Source: Apoda limacodes (taxonomy: Eukaryota; Arthropoda; Insecta; Lepidoptera; Limacodidae). Taken from it: a stretch of DNA of 64,000 nucleotides. Below are positions 57,530 to 64,000 of the stretch, piece after piece (the stretch's first letter is position 1; the number at the start of each line of letters is the position of its first letter). Where the stretch lies: the NCBI GenBank assembly GCA_946406115.1, contig OX291549.1, positions 25,877,901 to 25,941,900 on the forward strand, written 5' to 3'. Below the pieces are notes generated by a model. That model was not told where the DNA came from. It did not search any database and saw only the letters and a program-made list of their open reading frames with translations. The translations under genes were made by a program, and so were the position numbers.

Positions 57530-60480
57530 TAAATAAAACCTGATTAATGACGTTTTTTGACATATGGCATTCAGTAGGTATATATCTACCAAAGCTACCC
57601 CACGAGTTTTTTAAGGCTATGATATACCCTAGAAAAAGCTTTCCGTTTCCACCAGTGTACAAAGAATTACACCATTGAAGCATACAAAGAGATTCAGTTC
57701 CACGTAAGGTAGGCGCTGCCTTGCACGTAACCGCATGTTGAAAATCTTGATGCGCTCGGATTTTTGTCGGTATAAAATTAAAATATATTTTTAGAAATAT
57801 GAAATAAGTAAATTTGATTGGTTATAAAAATATAGTTTATGAAATAAGAATCAAGAGGATATCAGTTTCAGTTTTCCAAGCCCAAAAATATAGTGTCAGA
57901 ATTTAGTTATTTTCTAAATATTTTAATAGCTAAATTCTTATAATATTAGCAAATCCACTTAATTAAGGTTTCAACTATATCATATATTTTTTTCACGTCC
58001 AAACTTGTACCTAGGAATATAACAAAATTAATCAAATTCTTGCAAACTTAACTCGTTTGGATATGGAACTTAACCTTAAATACAGGTGTGGCAAGAAAAC
58101 TGGGTGGAGTCAGAAAAGGGCGGAAATTGAAAAACAAAATCATGAATTTTAGTTACCCATGTAGTCAGTTTGCGCCATGCATTGGACCAACGAGCAGCAG
58201 GCGTTTGCTGTCGGGGCTTTCTTTTTGGGTTTTATCATGAACCACGCCTAAGAATGACGCCTGAAACTGACAAGGCATGTATGTATATTAGTAAGGGGTA
58301 TACATACATGAAAAACTGACTAAATCCCTAACAAAAGAATTCGCGATATAAAATGGTACGGGCCCGACCATAATAGCACTCGCTTACTCTTGACCGGGCG
58401 TTGGAGATCATTAGAATTTATATCGGTTTAAAACTGTATTCATTTAAAATAACCTATAACCGTGACCAGACGCCATCTGTGTATTGAATGAGGAACTGCT
58501 TATCCAACCAGTATTATTGCTAATCGTTATTGGGAATTCCTATCTAACGTTGAGATAATCTCTTAGAGGGCTCTATTAACTTTATATTATTATGGTATGG
58601 AATCTTATTTTAAGAAATGAAATATGAATTACTACACTTTTATTTACGGGAGAACTTACTTAGAATTCGTCTAGGAAGGTACACAGAGTCAATAACGCCA
58701 ACGCCAACGCCAATAAAAGAGTAAATAAGGGATTCATAATTATTTCAAGTCAGTCTAGCTAGACTTGCGACATTGCCTTCTACCATATCAATTGGTAACT
58801 AGGTAGCCAGCTAGGATACCAGCTGAGTATCGATACGGCGAAGCCCCAGCTGCCGACGGGGCCCAACTACGCGACCTTGAAAGCTGCGCAGAAGATTCTA
58901 AAGCGTCCACTGCGCAGACCCATCAAGTCTAGTCACCAAAAGTGGTAGCCAAGTCTACGGCAGTAAGTTTCTACTGTGCGTCCTTAGCTAATCTACGTTA
59001 GAACGCCTTGATTTTCGCACACTTCCTGACACAGGTAATAAGAGTTATATCTGTCAAGGACTATTAGGTTTATCGGTACTAACAATAATGCTATCACCTT
59101 CCAGCATCAGATGAATAAATATATGATTATGTGATGTGCGGTCAACTAAAATAGGTGAGACGACAAAACGTCTAATTTAATGTATAGTAGATATGCTTAA
59201 TGCAGTCTGTTAGGAGGACATATCCACACTCAGGACCTTACAACTAGCCTAGTCAAAATAAAGGGCGTACCTTTTCTGAGTGTTTAGAACTTCACGTTTC
59301 GGCCATCTATACAACAGTTCTAAGCCTCTTCAGTTAGTAGAGAATGGTTTATGGCCATACTAATACGATCTCTTTTAAATGGAGTTCTTTATGAAGAAGA
59401 ACAAACCCTAAACCACTAACGTCACTTCATAGCCTGCTGATAAAGTATAAGTGTGGTGTTACTGTTGTATCCATATTACTTTCTTTTAAATGGTTCGGTC
59501 AAAAAATAAAATTTCAAAAAATCAAAAAGTAAGATAAGATAGGATAAGATAGAAAGACGCGAATACTCAAAATAAATTAAGACTCATCTAGTTCATACCG
59601 CGACCATAGATAACCTGGGGTATTGTTTCCCTCTTTATACGTGACACAGTAATAAACGTTCAGTAATACAATAATCACAAGTTTCTTCTTCTTCACTACC
59701 TATTACTTTGACGAAGACTAATCCGAATCTCACGAAAGGCAATTTTGCTGCCTCAACACCACATAAATATCATACAAACGTTACATATTTCTTTAAGACC
59801 CGGCTTAGAATTTTTGACAGTTTTACTTTTCTCGTCGGTCCGGAGAAGCGTAGAATGGAGCCAACTTCAATCTAAATTTGGTCAGCCTTTTCGAGACCTG
59901 TAGTCCACCTACCCTGTTCCATAATCCATGCCTAGATTTTTCCTAATCTTACCGAAGGTCTATTTCAATGTGTATATCCACTGCTAAATCTACACCCTTT
60001 ATTTTCGCCATGACTCGACGGGTGTTCCTATTCGTTGGGGGCTTAGGAGTTGAGATTAAAAGTTCGAGAACCCGAATCCGATCGGATTGTTGGGTTGCTT
60101 TTTGGAAAGGCGGAGGGGACTCGAATTATCACAATAGGGAGGAGCAGGAACACTGATCTTTTAGTTTTAACCCCTAAACAAGGAATATCTGAAATAGCAA
60201 TAACCAAGACCTTTATAACGGCTCTGTAAGGTAAATTTACTAAACTGGAGGGCCCAATCCCTACATTTGTTAGCCTGGCACCAATTTGCTGCTCATTACT
60301 TCATGAACTAGTCCAAATTTCTTAAGGGACCTTATTAAACTAGAAGGAATATCAGTAAAATTCTGACACTGTTGGCCCCAATTCCCTCGGTTTAAATTAA
60401 GCACTTACTATGAGACGAACACCGCGTATGAGCCCAGATGCTGGTCCTCGTGCTTAGCGATCCCGCAGACATCCGTTTGG
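57530..60480. other. No gene confidently recognised
   Basis: Long stretch without a domain match. A 49-codon stop-to-stop frame at about 58,800-58,950 (LPTGPNYATLKAAQKILKRP) is coding-like and may be a gag fragment or an orphan exon, but it is unassigned. Short simple repeats occur at 58,697-58,714 (AACGCC) and 59,530-59,552 (ATAAGATAGG type). Confidence 0.35.
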
Positions 60481-60481
60481 C

Positions 60482-61620
60482 AGATTTTTTTTTTCTTTTT
60501 ATACCACTAAGGTGGCAAACAAGCCTACGGTGCGCCTGATGGTAAGCGGTCACCGTAGCCTATGGACGCTTGCAACACCAAGGGCATCACTCCCGCGTTG
60601 CCGACCCTACAGTAATCTAAAAACTTCTTTTTTGAAGAACCCCATACTGTAGTCCTTAGAGAAAACCTTGGCAGGGAGCTCATTCCACAACCTAAGCGTT
60701 CGCGTGAGGAAGTTTCTCTGAAACCGCACTGTACGCGACCATTTCGGTTCTAAAGCATGAGAATGAATTCCCTGCCGATTGCAAGCGGTGCGATGGTAGA
60801 AAGTAGCCGTGGGCATCATTTCGAACCATTCCTCAGAACACAACCCATTCTACAAGCGGTAGAACACACACAGGAAGGCAAAGTCTCTCCTCAGACTTAG
60901 GGGCTCGATACCGCAAGTGAGTTTGGGATCGTCGAAAATTTTCACAGCCCGTCGTTGAACCGAGTCAAAAGGGCCAAGCTGGTATCCGGGTGCACCCGCC
61001 CAGAGATGGCAGCAGTACTCCATATGAGGCCGGACTTGCGACTTGTAAAGCAGCAACCTTTGCCCTGACGTGAAGTACTGCTTCGCTCTGTTGAGTACAC
61101 CAAGTTTTTTGGACGCCAGCTTTACCTTGTATAGCAAGTGATCTCGGAACTGAACATCGCTGGAGATGTAAACACCAAGGATCTCAATGCTCTTGGAGAT
61201 CGAGAGGGGAGTGTTCTGGAATTGTGGGACTACAGTGAATGCGGTTTTCTTAGCGGTGACTCGACTTATGAACGTCCTGGGAAAACATTGCCCGCCGGAC
61301 CTCTCGCTGTGTTATAGAGATTTCCGGCATGGTCTTACCGCACCACGGTAAAGTAGGTGGTACAGCGCCTTCGTCGTTCATATTCGAGTTGCAGGCAAAG
61401 AGACTGCCCAATAGATCGGCTTTCTCTTTTGCAGTATGGGCCAAGTCACCATCGGTCTTTTGCAGTGGTGGTAACGACGACTGGCAGAAGTTCCCCTCGG
61501 CAGCTTTAGCAAGCGACCAGAAACCACGACTCCCAGAAGCATAGCTCGCAAGTCGCCCACCTATTTTGCCAATGAATTGGAATTTTGCTCTGGCAGTTGC
61601 TTTTTTTCAGAATGATATTA
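60482..61620 (-). pseudogene. Jockey-like element lacking most of the RT core
   Basis: Minus strand. The EN-RT linker (AHTAKEKADLLGSLFACNSN, QREVRRAMFSQDVHKSS) is joined at about 61,255-61,265 to the downstream region that begins near KKTAFTVVPQFQNTPL. It then runs through LASKKLGVLNRAKQYF, RPHMEYCCHLWAGAPGYQ and LRLWNELPAKVF to the 3' tail. The palm, including YADD, is absent. The deletion joint differs from that in the 34,741 and 40,577 copies. Confidence 0.82.
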
Positions 61621-61861
61621 CTTTAAGTTTATCTTCGGGGACAGTACACGGCCTGCCTTAAAATGCGACAATTGTAAAAAGAGGGCCGCAACTGACGCAT
61701 CCTTTACTTATAAGCACTTTTCCTGTCCATTCAAGTGTCCAAGCCAGCCCCGCCTCATCACTCGACATATCGTCCTGTATGTACAGTATTTAACTTGCAT
61801 ATCTAAGGTTGCTTGCAATTGAGTGGGGGCGAGAAGCTCCCGACAATGATTTTTTTTTTCT

Positions 61862-62132
61862 GAACTGACATTGCAGTTGGTTGTTGCAGCCATTACTGCT
61901 TCACCGGACTTTATTTGGGCGGTTGCGATTGAGTGTGGGCGAGAAGCGCCCCGGAACTCTTTGGTACCTCGTGTATCCGTTTGGGCACCGACGAACCCGG
62001 GGACGTCGGCGTCGTGTTTGGAGGGAGGCCCTATTGGGGGAGATCGTTGAGACTAATCTCGCTATCCGGATAGCGGGATCGTCATCGGGGGCCGTTAGTA
62101 CGTGCCGAGGCCGCCTAACTATAGTTTTACGA
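61862..62132 (+). mobile_element. Non-LTR 5'-region fragment
   Basis: GC-rich: GGTTGTTGCAGCCATTACTG, GTGGGCGAGAAGCGCCCCGG, GGCACCGACGAACCCGGGG and GAGATCGTTGAGACTAATCT. It resembles LINE 5' leaders and matches the reversed fragment at 5,927-6,190. GAGTG(T/G)GGGCGAGAAG also occurs at 61,820. The long Arg-rich frames across it are compositional. Confidence 0.5.
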
Positions 62133-62135
62133 CCA

Positions 62136-62206
62136 TGCCGAGGTCGATCGGGGGGATGGATGCCGAGGTCGATCGGGGATGTATGCCGAGGTCGATCGGG
62201 GGATAG
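62136..62206. repeat. Minisatellite, period 23-25 bp, three units
   Basis: TGCCGAGGTCGATCGGGG starts at 62,136, 62,161 and 62,184. Confidence 0.85.
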
Positions 62207-62209
62207 GGA

Positions 62210-62930
62210 CAATGATGCACTAAAGTTCTACTTATGCTTTACTGCAGCCACAAAACCATACCACGTGGCATATTTGAACAGCTCCATCTGTTAGCAAGTA
62301 GTTGCGCTTAATTTACACAAGTATTTTAAGTCTATGGCGTTTGTGGCCTAAATTTAGAGATATATGAAATTTAAACCGACACAGACGATGCCCATTTATT
62401 ATGTACCTACATATGACCACTCATCACGCATAACTTTTTACAGAGTAGTCCGATTTTGATTATTATTTTTTCGAATTCCGTAACAAAATGGCAAAAATAA
62501 GAAAAACAACCCTACAGAGTTCATCCCTATACAGAACCTATAAATAAATTATTTAAGGATGTGTATGTGTAAACTCAGTGTTTAGAAAATTCGAATTATA
62601 TCAACATATGGTTATTATATAGCTATAAACGCAACTACACCAGCTGTCTGAATAATGAGTGATCATTATGAATAATAAATTAACATTTATCCATGCATGA
62701 ATATCCAGTGAATCTTTTTACGTCTACACTATTCTCATTTACCGAGTTATTTCTTCTAGAAAATTAGATTGTCATTAAGGTCACAAGCTCAAAGAAGCCA
62801 GCATTGTCAGTAGATGGGTAATTAGTACTTTTTCCTACACAGATACCTATCTACAGCGGCGTTCCAAGGTTAATGTGCTTGCGTATATTTTTCTATCAGA
62901 TTACTTTTTTATTTATTTAAATATTTTTCT
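62210..62930. other. No gene recognised
   Basis: AT-rich intergenic sequence; nothing supported. Confidence 0.4.
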
Positions 62931-62934
62931 TGTA

Positions 62935-63690
62935 CAAATACATTATTGTACAATGGCGGGCTTAATGCTATACAGCATATCCTGAAAGCCAACCATAGGG
63001 CAAAACAGAAAGAGTGTAGGCGGTACAAATTTTTTTTAGTACATATAAGAATATAAATATACATTAATATATAAAGTAACTCTTTAGATAAATAACATAC
63101 AATTTACAAATACATACATAAATATGACATCAAAACACTAAGTAATGTCTTGTCAGTTTTGTTCTTCAATATGTCTCAAGTAGAATTCTTATACGAGCAG
63201 TTTTGCTTTGAACATATATTTTTACTCTGCTCTACGAATTTCCGCAGGAAGCGAGTTACAAAATCCTGTGTTCTGAGACTTTATTCGAATTCCAGAGTCC
63301 GAATAGCTCGAGACTGTTCCCAATAAGGTTCCTGAACTGTGTGAAAATTTCAGCTAAAACCAGTGCGATAACGAGGTATGGAGGGAGAAGACTTTAGAAG
63401 AACGAAGCGAACTTCGTGTAGAGTACAAATAAACTTGAATTGTGACTTCAAATAGCTCGGAGCATAAGGGTCACTTAGAATAGAATAGAGTGTGAAAAGA
63501 ATTCTAGCGCTCTTGTATTGGCGAATTGGTAGCCATTTAAGTTGTTTACGGAATTTGGATATGTGTTCATATTTATGTTGACTGAAGATATAACGAATAT
63601 AGTTATTTTGAAGACGGTAGAATTAATTAAGAAAATCATAATTTAAGTCAGGACAACACACATCCGTATAATCGATGGGTACGGTAAGAT
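62935..63690 (-). pseudogene. CR1/Jockey-like non-LTR C-terminal fragment
   Basis: Minus strand: QLKWLPIRQYKSARILFTLY, SILSDPYAPSYLKSQFKF and then, after breaks, GFCNSLPAEIRRA. This is the standard order of the RT C-terminal region. The downstream UTR includes the CATTAAGCCCGCCATTGTAC segment, also seen near 13,690. Decayed by stops. Confidence 0.65.
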
Positions 63691-64000
63691 CAAAGATTGC
63701 ACCAATTAAAGTCCAGTAAGTGTTGGAAGCATCTTATTAAATGTACGGAGGTGACGTAAGGTATTAGTTGTTTAACGATTGACTTCTTTCATTTGGATCT
63801 TCTAGTTTAAGTCTGCGTCGTTATAAAGTCCTAGATTAAAAGTACAATTGCTTCATATTAAACGTATGGCAAAGCATTTAAGAGGATATACGAATGGCGG
63901 CGCCTCACAAACGAATTTTTCATTTGTTATTGACATTTACTAATCAATAACTGTAAAATTTCTTAGTCATAATCTCAAGTCGAATACCTATGTCTGCGGT

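Noticed and set aside
61881..62294. Arg-rich frames on both strands
   Set aside because: They come from GC-rich LINE leader and minisatellite sequence; no domain or splice context.

Overview
This is nuclear DNA of an animal, almost certainly a moth or butterfly (Lepidoptera). It is AT-rich, its genes are split by GT..AG introns, and it is crowded with decayed retroelements, SINEs and terminal-inverted-repeat (TIR) elements. The tRNA-derived SINE at 8262-8540 has the head and tail of the HaSE-type SINEs of noctuid moths. The two recognisable host genes, a zinc carboxypeptidase and a two-domain C-type lectin, are typical insect gut and haemolymph genes. The species is not determined here.

Layout. 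(1) 1-5,300, minus strand: the first five coding exons of an M14 zinc carboxypeptidase (signal peptide, propeptide, start of the catalytic domain with the HARE zinc motif). The rest lies beyond the left edge. (2) 5,300-16,500: no confident host gene; remnants of BEL/Pao and non-LTR retroelements, a SINE and several TIR elements. (3) 16,670-17,330: a decayed copy of one lectin exon and its intron, paralogous to 53,450-54,080. (4) 17,340-20,960: a nearly full-length but broken Jockey-like non-LTR element. (5) 21,200-29,370: a rearranged SINE joined to a 26-bp minisatellite, one orphan host exon at 22,170-22,416, retroelement fragments and one unidentified open frame. (6) 29,371-41,646: two nearly identical tandem units of 6.4 and 5.8 kb. 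Each carries the first coding exon of the lectin gene, with a fold-back element just upstream. (7) 42,270-51,090: a broken transposase-like gene, two copies of a CR1-like fragment, lectin exon 2, and a non-LTR element nested inside another with a visible target-site duplication. (8) 53,463-57,323: lectin exons 3-5 and the poly(A) signal. (9) 57,330-64,000: no host gene recognised; non-LTR fragments, a LINE 5' region and a small minisatellite.

The lectin gene (plus strand, 33,396 or 39,236 to 57,306) organises the right half. All visible introns are phase 1 and the joined frame is 285 codons plus stop. The central part of its first carbohydrate-recognition domain is not visible, and its first exon is present twice. 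The carboxypeptidase exons join into 232 codons, with intron phases that fit at every junction. Both models come from reading domains and splice sites by eye, without transcript evidence.
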